Shown piece after piece: positions 1 through 5,674 of a stretch of DNA of 5,675 bases (positions are counted from its first letter, which is position 1; every line of letters starts with the position of its first letter). A program made the position numbers and the translations under genes. The DNA is from Chitinophagales bacterium (GTDB taxonomy: Bacteria > Bacteroidota > Bacteroidia > Chitinophagales > UBA2359): positions 1,773 through 7,447 of the forward strand of contig JAHDDN010000260.1 of NCBI GenBank assembly GCA_020629335.1, given 5' to 3'. The notes under the pieces are model-generated. The model made no database searches, had not been told where the DNA came from, and was given only the letters and a program-made list of their open reading frames with translations.

Positions 1-1652
1 CCTCTTACCCAGAATAGTATGCTGACTACTCCTAATAAACTGGCAAATAATAACCAATAAGTTTGGAAAAAGGCTACGCCTTTTGCAAATGGTCCCCATG
101 CATTCATATCTGAATAGGTATAGTTTGGAATAGAACCATAAGATAATAAATTGGATTGCAATTCTAATGCACCTGGTATGTAAGTCAATCCAATTAATAA
201 GAGTATGAAAACAAAGAAGCCTAAGTACTTATTATTGATTAATACTTGTATGAGCATAGACAATATTATTAGGCATGAAAACCTAAACAGATCATAGACT
301 AAAAATTCTCTGAAGTAAACCCCTATCTCAAAATTGGTATAGCCACTAAATGCTTGAAAACCAATACCTGTCAATATACTAAACACTAAAATCAGAGCTG
401 TAATGCCTACTAAAGCGACAAACTTAGAGCTAAATGGTATCCAAGTTGGAAATGGACTGGCATCAAAGAACTCGTTCATTTTAGCTTCTCTTTCTCTCCA
501 TATAATCTGTCCAGAATAAAACATGAATATCGCTACAAGGAATAGATATAGGGTTCCTCGAATACCATCTACTACTAGGTAAGTTACGGGATGATTCCCT
601 GTACCAAACATATTATCTACATTGGGTAGAGCGGTGAGCATATTGATTAATCCAAATACAAGTAGTACGATGAAAGGAGTACTTTTGGCAATGCCCCAAA
701 ATTCCATTTTGGTTTGGTGAAAGAATTGACTCATCGCTGTTGCAAAGCCTTCATTAGTAGTAACTTTGGGCAGTGCTTTTAATTTTCCTATTGAGGACGT
801 GAGGTCGTTCGTTACGGTTTTTAATGTTTTATTTTTTCTGCTAAAAATAGATTTCTTAGGGGCAAAACTAAATCTTGTATAGGTAATGCCTAATGCGATA
901 AAACCAACTGCGATCCAAATAAATCTATTAATTAGGAATGGTGTTGTCAACATCATCCAATTGTTATTTTGCTCATCTATCGTCCAATATCTGGTGATAT
1001 AATCAAAGGCAGACACTCCTAAAGGATCAAGGAGAGTAGCCATGACTTCATTATCTATATCTGATGTAAAGGATAGCATCATGATATAGAGAACCAAGAT
1101 AGCAATGGCACCAATAAATGACACTAAACTGGACCTGAATAGTGAACCAAATAAAAAGACAATAGAGGATACCAAGAATACATTGGGAACGACCGCCACG
1201 AAGAAGGTGATCAGGTGTGCTTGAGGCATAAATGCGCCTACTTGTTTGGCATTGACCCAAGGTGTCAGGGCACCTATTTCTATAGCCACTAACATAAATA
1301 TAAATGGTACCAAGGAGGCTAAAAATGCCCCTAAGAATCGCCCTCCTAAATAGCTTGCTTTATTGATGGGTGTAGAGAATAGTATGCCATCAAATTTATA
1401 ATTAAAATCTCTTAGTATAGCAGTATTCATAAAGGCGGTGGTCATAAATATCCCTATAACGGTCATGATTAAAATTATGCTCATGATGACATAAGGAGAG
1501 TTGACATGTATGGCGTCATGACTTCCGCCTATTCGTATGTTTTCGCTGGCTGTGGCTGCGAATACTAATAGGAAACAAATTAGGGAGAACACGTATAGCA
1601 TGGGTCGCTTGAAGCGATAGTTGATTTCGAATTGGAAGAATTCTTTGAACAT
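1..1652 (-). CDS. ABC-2 type permease of the ABC permease / M1 aminopeptidase family (3' part beyond window)
   Basis: This is the membrane subunit of an ABC exporter. The frame is open from ATG at 1652 to the left edge, giving 550 codons and no stop, so the gene is cut by the window. It starts MFKEFFQFEINYRFKRP, the usual short cytoplasmic helix of this family. Module 1 has membrane segments near residues 17-36, 52-75, 106-127, 146-171, 174-194 and 240-260, with the conserved stretch LRDFNYKFDGILFSTP near 84-99. A basic cytoplasmic linker follows (about 262-320). Module 2 has segments near 321-336, 360-384, 402-430, 446-471, 474-491 and 525-548, with the hallmark WRERE at 385-389 and NNKYLG near 471-476. 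From family knowledge, such proteins are about 1,150-1,200 residues with a C-terminal M1 zinc metallopeptidase domain; that domain is predicted here, not seen. The substrate is unknown. The ATPase gene lies directly upstream. Confidence is high for permease and moderate for the M1 fusion. Confidence 0.9.
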   Translation of the reverse strand, partial: MFKEFFQFEINYRFKRPMLYVFSLICFLLVFAATASENIRIGGSHDAIHVNSPYVIMSIILIMTVIGIFMTTAFMNTAILRDFNYKFDGILFSTPINKASYLGGRFLGAFLASLVPFIFMLVAIEIGALTPWVNAKQVGAFMPQAHLITFFVAVVPNVFLVSSIVFLFGSLFRSSLVSFIGAIAILVLYIMMLSFTSDIDNEVMATLLDPLGVSAFDYITRYWTIDEQNNNWMMLTTPFLINRFIWIAVGFIALGITYTRFSFAPKKSIFSRKNKTLKTVTNDLTSSIGKLKALPKVTTNEGFATAMSQFFHQTKMEFWGIAKSTPFIVLLVFGLINMLTALPNVDNMFGTGNHPVTYLVVDGIRGTLYLFLVAIFMFYSGQIIWREREAKMNEFFDASPFPTWIPFSSKFVALVGITALILVFSILTGIGFQAFSGYTNFEIGVYFREFLVYDLFRFSCLIILSMLIQVLINNKYLGFFVFILLLIGLTYIPGALELQSNLLSYGSIPNYTYSDMNAWGPFAKGVAFFQTYWLLFASLLGVVSILFWVR

Positions 1653-1698
1653 GATATTGGGTTTATAGTTTTATTTTATTTTTTACAACCACCCCTGA

Positions 1699-1720
1699 CC
1701 CCTCCTTTTTTAAGGAGGGG
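1699..1720. repeat. Perfect 9-bp inverted repeat (CCCCTCCTT / AAGGAGGGG)
   Basis: The arms at 1699-1707 and 1712-1720 are exact reverse complements around a TTTT loop. A partial direct copy (ACCCCTG) precedes it at 1691-1697. It is strikingly GC-rich in an AT-rich gap between the ATPase and permease genes. No T-tract follows it on either strand, so it does not look like a standard intrinsic terminator. From memory, similar pyrimidine-rich hairpins are scattered between genes in many Bacteroidota, so a dispersed intergenic repeat is the likeliest explanation. It could also stabilise the upstream ATPase mRNA. Confidence 0.75.
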
Positions 1721-1735
1721 AATAAAGGTTTCGGA

Positions 1736-1761
1736 CTAGAGACGCAAACACGCGTCTTTAG
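1736..1761. repeat. Second inverted repeat (core AGACGC / GCGTCT) after the ATPase gene
   Basis: The core arms AGACGC (1740-1745) and GCGTCT (1752-1757) pair around a 6-nt loop. The stem extends to 10 pairs (1736-1745 with 1752-1761) including one G-T wobble. It begins about 10 bp past the ATPase stop codon and sits beside the 1699-1720 hairpin. Together the two structures fill most of the gap. GAGACGC/GCGTCTC hairpins are familiar as dispersed repeats in Bacteroidota and cyanobacteria (from memory, not checked). No T-tract follows, so termination is not supported. Confidence 0.6.
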
Positions 1762-1770
1762 GGAATTGGG

Positions 1771-2640
1771 TTACTTTGCGAGGATGTGGCTGAAGAAGAC
1801 ATCTTCTAAGTTGGCTTCGATTGCTCTGAAGTCGTTACCTGGGTCGTCATCACTTTTGATGTGGATGAGCGGTTTGCCGCTGACCAACTTGGTGGAGATG
1901 ATGTGGTAATCTGCTTCGTATTTTGGGTAATCTTCTTTGGAGATGGCTTTTTCCCAAATCTTGCCACTTAAAGCATCTGTTGCCGTGCTTGGATTGCCGT
2001 CGTATAGAAGTTTGCCTTGATTGATGATGGCCATGTTAGAACAGAGTTCTCTGACATCTTCAACGATGTGGGTAGAAAGGATGACTATGACATGTTCGCC
2101 AATTTCTGATAGTAGGTTGTAAAAGCGATTACGCTCGCCTGGGTCTAAGCCTGCTGTTGGTTCATCTACGATGATGAGTTGGGGATTGCCAATTAGGGCT
2201 TGTGCGATCCCAAATCTTTGACGCATTCCGCCTGAGTAGGAACTGACGGATTTTTTTCGGTGGTCATAGAGATTGACTCTTTCTAAGAGGGCATTGATGA
2301 GTTCTTTGCGCTCTTTGGAGTTGGTGACTCCTTTTAGAATGGCCATGTGGTTGAGTAAGTTGGTTGCACTTACTTTTGGGTAAACACCAAATTCTTGGGG
2401 TAAATAGCCTAAGACTTTTCTAAGTGATTTTTTGTCTTGGGCTACATCTATGTCGCCTAAGTGGATACTTCCACTGTCAGCTTCTTGTAGGGTAGCGATG
2501 GTTCGCATTAGGGTTGATTTGCCTGCACCATTTGGACCTAATAGTCCGTACATGCCTGGGGAGATATTTAAAGATACGTTGTCTAAGGCTTTGACGCCAT
2601 TAGGATAGGTTTTTGAGAGATTTTTAATTTGTAGTTTCAT
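1771..2640 (-). CDS. ABC transporter ATP-binding protein
   Basis: This is the nucleotide-binding subunit that powers the adjacent permease from the cytoplasmic face. At 289 residues, all catalytic motifs are intact: Walker A GPNGAGKST (35-43), Q-loop Q82, signature YSGGMRQR (135-142), Walker B LIIVDEP (155-161) with catalytic E160, D-loop GLD (164-166) and switch H191. The fold resembles the exporter ATPases that pair with ABC-2 permeases (CcmA/NatA-like). After about residue 215 there is a roughly 70-residue tail ending in EANLEDVFFSHI, typical of this group. The ATG at 2640 is chosen because the beta-strand MKLQIKNLSKTYP begins there. No Shine-Dalgarno is visible, which is normal for Bacteroidota. 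It is the first gene of the minus-strand unit, and the permease starts 118 bp after its stop. A matching promoter lies at 2695-2726. Confidence 0.96.
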   Translation of the reverse strand: MKLQIKNLSKTYPNGVKALDNVSLNISPGMYGLLGPNGAGKSTLMRTIATLQEADSGSIHLGDIDVAQDKKSLRKVLGYLPQEFGVYPKVSATNLLNHMAILKGVTNSKERKELINALLERVNLYDHRKKSVSSYSGGMRQRFGIAQALIGNPQLIIVDEPTAGLDPGERNRFYNLLSEIGEHVIVILSTHIVEDVRELCSNMAIINQGKLLYDGNPSTATDALSGKIWEKAISKEDYPKYEADYHIISTKLVSGKPLIHIKSDDDPGNDFRAIEANLEDVFFSHILAK

Positions 2641-2694
2641 AATTATAGGTTTATAGGATTATAGAAAATAGCATTTCTTTTTTGTATCATGCTT

Positions 2695-2726
2695 CAAATT
2701 TAAGGTATGGCAGAAGTTTGGGCAAA
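2695..2726 (-). promoter_or_regulatory. Bacteroidota-type promoter for the ABC unit (TTTG-N20-TAAATTTG)
   Basis: Read on the minus strand, TTTG (2726-2723) is followed after 20 bp by TAAATTTG (2702-2695). This fits the known Bacteroidota -33 (TTTG) and -7 (TAnnTTTG) elements and their spacing. Transcription would start near 2688-2690, giving a leader of about 50 nt before the ATPase ATG at 2640. The octamer TAAATTTG occurs a second time at 2730-2723 and itself supplies the -33 TTTG. It is a prediction from pattern alone, but the match is exact. Confidence 0.65.
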
Positions 2727-2754
2727 TTTAGATGAGGAAAGGCGGATGAATATG

Positions 2755-2784
2755 ATGAACGATGCTTGTAAACTGATGAACGGC
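2755..2784 (-). promoter_or_regulatory. Predicted LytTR regulator binding site: two 9-bp boxes, 12-bp spacer
   Basis: On the minus strand the boxes are GCCGTTCAT (2784-2776) and ATCGTTCAT (2763-2755), separated by 12 bp. Each matches 8 of 9 positions of the LytTR consensus [TA][AC][CA]GTTN[AG][TG] described for AgrA-type regulators, which bind two such direct repeats 12-13 bp apart. On the plus strand the identical core TGATGAACG appears at 2753-2761 and 2774-2782, exactly 21 bp (two helical turns) apart. The site lies between the two divergent promoters, roughly 50-80 bp upstream of the predicted kinase start point and 65-95 bp upstream of the ABC start point. The neighbouring regulator at 3851-4561 has a LytTR domain and is the obvious candidate ligand. 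Binding itself is inferred. Confidence 0.6.
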
Positions 2785-2799
2785 GTTCGTCATGTTTGG

Positions 2800-2830
2800 T
2801 TGGTATATAAGGTAGGCTTGTTTACCTTTG
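2800..2830 (+). promoter_or_regulatory. Candidate promoter for the histidine kinase operon (TTG-N20-TACCTTTG)
   Basis: TACCTTTG at 2823-2830 fits the -7 pattern TAnnTTTG. A TTG at 2800-2802 lies 20 bp upstream, and a fuller TTTG at 2795-2798 lies 24 bp upstream. Only four bases separate the -7 element from the kinase ATG at 2835, so transcription would begin at or within a base or two of the start codon. That implies a leaderless mRNA, unless the true translation start is further downstream. Confidence 0.5.
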
Positions 2831-2834
2831 GGAC

Positions 2835-3854
2835 ATGGAAGAGAAACTAAGTTTTAGTAATTTTTATCGGCATCCAAGATTTTGGCGGCATTTTGGAATG
2901 TGGGCTATTATGTATGTGTTTTTTATAGTCAATGTCCTTATAATGTGGTTTGAGAAAAAGGAGGAATTTCAAGCAGGTGAAGAAGTTGATTTAATATTTT
3001 TCTTATTAGAATTAAAGCTTTTGGTTTATGGGTGTTTTTATGTGTATAATAAATTGCAGCCTCAAAGAAAATATTGGCAAATGTTTGTTTGCTTTGCCTT
3101 ATTAATTATTGGAGTATCTTTATTAGATCATTATACAGAGTCATTGGTCATAACAATTGGTGATCTAAAGGGATTTTGGGCTAATTTGGTTGTATATCCA
3201 ATGATAGTTTTGGTGGCTTTTGGTTTTAAATTGGCTTATCATGGAGTAAAGCAGGTGTTTGTGATACAAAAGTTGGAGAAAGAAAAAATGGAATCGGAAT
3301 TAAAATTATTGAAGTCGCAGGTGAATCCTCATTTTTTGTTTAATACCTTGAATAATATTTATTCGACTAATTTAGACGATCACGATAAGGCGAATGATAT
3401 GATTTTGGGATTGGCAGATTTATTACGTTATCAATTGGAGAGTAATAAACAGAATTTTACCATTCTTGAAACAGAAATTCGTAACTTAGAGCATTATGTA
3501 GAGATGGAAAAAATCAGGGTTAGAGATTGTGATTTGTCCATTGAAAAAGAAGGGGATTTTAGTGAGGCCAAAATTGCGCCTTTGCTTTTGTTGCCTTTTG
3601 TGGAGAATGCGTTTAAGTATGGAACGGGGATTCAAAAGGGGGAAATTAGTATCCGCTATGAATTAAAAAATAATAAGGAGTTTGAGTTTAGTTGTAAAAA
3701 TAAAATTGTTCAAAAAGATGGCAAAGTGCATTCTGGTGGAATTGGCTTAAAGAATGTACAAAAGCGTTTAGAATTAATATACCCTAATAAATATGATTTG
3801 GATATTCAACATACGGATGATTGGTATTCGGTCGTTTTAAAGATTGACTTATGA
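2835..3854 (+). CDS. LytS-type sensor histidine kinase (His_kinase / HATPase_c)
   Basis: This inner-membrane sensor kinase would autophosphorylate and pass phosphate to the regulator encoded next. At 339 residues, four membrane helices are visible (about 22-39, 53-71, 83-97, 115-135) joined by short loops. The 40-52 loop is acidic, and the 72-82 loop is basic and so probably cytoplasmic. There is no sizeable extracytoplasmic sensor domain. A short coiled segment (about 144-161) leads to the phosphoacceptor motif SQVNPHFLFNTLNN, with H166. The ATP-binding N-box is PFVENAFKYG (254-263) and the G-box is GGIGLKNVQKRL (301-312). This is the classic NPHFLFN family that partners with LytTR regulators. 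The ATG at 2835 is chosen because it precedes a polar N-terminus and TM1. No ribosome-binding site precedes it, and a -7-like element ends four bases upstream. Its stop overlaps the next start (ATGA). The signal is unknown; with membrane-only input it may sense the membrane or a transporter. Confidence 0.95.
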   Translation: MEEKLSFSNFYRHPRFWRHFGMWAIMYVFFIVNVLIMWFEKKEEFQAGEEVDLIFFLLELKLLVYGCFYVYNKLQPQRKYWQMFVCFALLIIGVSLLDHYTESLVITIGDLKGFWANLVVYPMIVLVAFGFKLAYHGVKQVFVIQKLEKEKMESELKLLKSQVNPHFLFNTLNNIYSTNLDDHDKANDMILGLADLLRYQLESNKQNFTILETEIRNLEHYVEMEKIRVRDCDLSIEKEGDFSEAKIAPLLLLPFVENAFKYGTGIQKGEISIRYELKNNKEFEFSCKNKIVQKDGKVHSGGIGLKNVQKRLELIYPNKYDLDIQHTDDWYSVVLKIDL

Positions 3855-4561
3855 AATTGAAATGCTTGATAGTAGATGATGAGCCGCCTGCTCATAAAAT
3901 TTTGGAGAACTATATCGGTAAGCTGAATAGTTTGACTTTAGTAGGGAATTGCTATAATGCGATAGAGGCGTTAAATTTCTTGCATGAAAAAGCGGTAGAT
4001 TTGGTCTTTTTAGATATTAATATGCCTGAGTTGAGTGGCTTAGAAATGCTTAAAACGCTGAATAATCCGCCGACGGTGATATTGACGACTGCATATTCGG
4101 AATTTGCTTTGGAGGGTTATGAATATGGGGTGAGTGATTATTTGTTGAAACCTATTCGTTTTGATCGTTTTTTGAAGGCGATTAATAGAGTGGTGAAAAT
4201 ACGTGAGCAAAAAGCGCCTGTCGAAAGTTCGATGAAGGAGGAGGTTCAAGAGGATTTATCTTTCTTTGTCAAAGCAGATGGCATTCAGCATAAGGTTTTT
4301 CATCGAGAAATTAATTATATAGAGTCGCAAGGAAATTTTGTGCAATTGCATCTTGATAGGTCCAAATTATTGACGGCAGAGACATTGAGTAATATGAATA
4401 GCAAATTGAATATTCATGGATTTTTGAGGGTGCATAAATCTTATATCATCAATGTAAAAAAGGTGACAGGAATTGAGGGTAATCGCTTATTAATTGGTGA
4501 TAATAAAGTTCCTATTGGCAATTCTTATAAGCAGGTGGTGCTCAATAGGATTGGGATTTAA
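3851..4561 (+). CDS. LytTR-family response regulator (receiver + LytTR DNA-binding domain)
   Basis: This 236-residue DNA-binding response regulator is the partner of the kinase just upstream. The receiver domain (about 3-118) has the acidic pocket D9/D10/E11, phosphoacceptor D55 in FLDINMP, conserved T80 and K100 in DYLLKP. After a linker (about 119-135), the LytTR domain (about 136-236) shows FFVKADG, the YIESQGNFVQLHL strand pair near 156-168 and the recognition-side motif FLRVHKSYIINV at 191-202. LytTR domains bind tandem 9-bp boxes, and such boxes occur at 2755-2784. Its ATG overlaps the kinase stop as ATGA, which implies translational coupling and balanced production. It ends only 5 bp from the stop of the convergent DUF2834 gene. 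All key residues are present, so it should be a functional, phosphorylation-dependent regulator. Confidence 0.96.
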   Translation: MKLKCLIVDDEPPAHKILENYIGKLNSLTLVGNCYNAIEALNFLHEKAVDLVFLDINMPELSGLEMLKTLNNPPTVILTTAYSEFALEGYEYGVSDYLLKPIRFDRFLKAINRVVKIREQKAPVESSMKEEVQEDLSFFVKADGIQHKVFHREINYIESQGNFVQLHLDRSKLLTAETLSNMNSKLNIHGFLRVHKSYIINVKKVTGIEGNRLLIGDNKVPIGNSYKQVVLNRIGI

Positions 4562-4566
4562 GATAG

Positions 4567-4905
4567 CTATTTTGCTTGTAATTTCCGCTCTCGCATCAAC
4601 AAAAACAAGGGACAAGAAAAGGCAAATGCAATCATAAAAGTACATACTGCGTATACCCATAAGTGCTTCATTCCCAATCGCCTTCCTTCTACTATCATCC
4701 ATATAAAAAAGGCACTGGCACCAATCAATAAATCTGTCGTTAAGGAAGAGGTCAAAAAAGTTGACATACCGTCACCCAAAAATCGGCTAATTGTTAAAGG
4801 AGCATCACCGTATAGAATAAACTGCAAATTATAATACCAAGGAATAAAAAATCCTGCTATTGCTAATATTAAATAAATTCCCATTAAAGGCGTCCAGTTT
4901 TTCAT
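4567..4905 (-). CDS. DUF2834 family small membrane protein
   Basis: This is a small integral membrane protein of unknown function. From the preferred ATG at 4905 it is 112 residues; a GTG at 4911 would add two. The ATG is preferred because MKNWTPLMGIYL matches the usual start of the family. Three membrane segments are visible (about 7-24, 55-72, 83-104). The family signature is clear: VEGRRLGMKHLW (72-83) between the last two helices, then CPLFLLMRER (98-107) at the C-terminal end. That length and motif order are typical of DUF2834 proteins, for which I know no established function. It starts 7 bp after the stop of the lipoprotein gene, so the two are very probably co-transcribed. It converges with the response regulator gene, stop codons 5 bp apart. 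Confidence 0.85.
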   Translation of the reverse strand: MKNWTPLMGIYLILAIAGFFIPWYYNLQFILYGDAPLTISRFLGDGMSTFLTSSLTTDLLIGASAFFIWMIVEGRRLGMKHLWVYAVCTFMIAFAFSCPLFLLMRERKLQAK

Positions 4906-4912
4906 AAGCACA

Positions 4913-5452
4913 CTATTTTATCACATTGTCTTTCAACTCAATATACAATATTTCACAAGCATTATCGCTGCATCTTGTAATTTGAATTTTTCCGCCATCA
5001 ATCACAGATCTAACGGTATGTTTTGTAAATACTTCTTGACCAACGACTATAGCAACCGTTTTGTTCAAATGAGCCTTTGTAAATCTCGCCAAATCTTCTT
5101 TAGCATCTTTATTCAAACTCAAGTTTAACGAACTCTTACCATCTTCTCCTCGGTAAGCTTTTGGCATTTCTACTATATTCAATGGTACATACTCCTCTAC
5201 ATTGACCACTATATATTCCGTCTTTTTTTCGGTGCCATTCAAAAACTCCTTATTGAAGGTAATAATTTTCTCATTCTCAGCCAAAGGTAATATTTCTGAA
5301 GATTTAGTACTGACTCTATGTACCAAATAAAAAGCATCTTCGAGAACTACTTCATTAGCATCCATCGCAGATTGGATTTTATTCGTGCAACTAGTTAAAG
5401 AACAAAATAAAAATAGAAAGCAGAATAGTATTTGTGCAGGAAGTGTTTTCAT
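4913..5452 (-). CDS. Lipoprotein with a SecDF P1-head-like domain
   Basis: This is a predicted membrane-anchored lipoprotein of 179 residues. The N-terminus MKTLPAQILFCFLFLFCSLTSC is a type II signal peptide, with lipobox L19-T20-S21-C22 and the mature protein starting at C22. From about residue 90 to 160 the sequence resembles the head subdomain of the first periplasmic domain of SecD/SecDF: a polar helix (LNKDAKEDLARFTKAHLNK) then AIVVGQEVFTKHTVRSVI and GGKIQIT, matching the family pattern 'LAIVLDGxVxSAPxVRxPI.GGxxQI'. It has none of SecDF's membrane helices, so it is not the translocase itself. C161 and C166 near the end could form a disulfide. Stand-alone proteins of this type occur in Bacteroidota with no known role. 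The ATG at 5452 is fixed by the signal peptide. It heads a two-gene unit with the DUF2834 gene. Confidence 0.8.
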   Translation of the reverse strand: MKTLPAQILFCFLFLFCSLTSCTNKIQSAMDANEVVLEDAFYLVHRVSTKSSEILPLAENEKIITFNKEFLNGTEKKTEYIVVNVEEYVPLNIVEMPKAYRGEDGKSSLNLSLNKDAKEDLARFTKAHLNKTVAIVVGQEVFTKHTVRSVIDGGKIQITRCSDNACEILYIELKDNVIK

Positions 5453-5584
5453 AAAATTGGTTTTATGCTTATCAATATAAGTATTTATTCCTACACTTTA
5501 AACAAACCTTAGGAACGTTTAAAAAATAATTTCCACATTTAGTGGTTCATTTTATTAGTTCTTGACAGCCCAAGTTTTGTCTTT
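5453..5584. other. Upstream region of the lipoprotein gene, no clear element
   Basis: This AT-rich stretch should contain the promoter of the lipoprotein/DUF2834 unit. On the minus strand there is a TTTG at 5507-5504, but no exact TAnnTTTG at the right distance; the nearest candidate (TTATATTG) has two mismatches. Small stems such as CCAC-ATTTA-GTGG are too short to mean much. Confidence 0.4.
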
Positions 5585-5674
5585 TTACAATTCTACTTCG
5601 TAGTTCCTTACAGGACAGGCTTTTCGTTTCGTAGCCCTGCTATGGGCCTCAAAAATGCCTTGTATAATCGTAAA
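5585..5674 (-). CDS. Possible C-terminal end of an unidentified upstream gene (partial)
   Basis: From the right edge, one minus-strand frame stays open for 29 codons and ends in NYEVEL followed by TAA at 5587-5585. If real, this would be the 3' end of a gene lying outside the window and pointing towards the lipoprotein gene, 132 bp away. I do not recognise the sequence. The run is short, and the opposite strand is also open here, so this could be non-coding or part of a dispersed repeat. Confidence 0.2.
   Translation of the reverse strand, partial: FTIIQGIFEAHSRATKRKACPVRNYEVEL

Noticed and set aside
1051..1260. Minus-strand 69-codon ORF
   Set aside because: It is an alternative frame inside the permease gene, which has clear family motifs and membrane helices throughout this stretch.
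1699..1722. Intrinsic terminator at the GGAGGGG hairpin
   Set aside because: The stem is strong but no run of T follows it on either strand, and it sits between two genes expected to be co-transcribed.
2707..2850. Plus-strand small ORF of 47 codons (starts MAEVWANLDEERR) overlapping the kinase start
   Set aside because: It lies over both predicted promoters and the LytTR boxes, has no ribosome-binding site or recognisable motif, and ends inside the kinase gene in another frame. Chance is the simplest explanation.
4040..4249. Minus-strand 69-codon ORF
   Set aside because: It is antisense to the receiver domain of the response regulator, whose key residues are encoded here. The peptide has no recognisable features.
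4490..4702. Minus-strand 70-codon ORF
   Set aside because: It overlaps the ends of the response regulator and DUF2834 genes in other frames, and both of those are well supported.
5564..5586. Stem GACAG/TTGTC followed by TTTTT as a plus-strand terminator
   Set aside because: Only five pairs including a wobble, with a large loop, and no plus-strand gene ends nearby.
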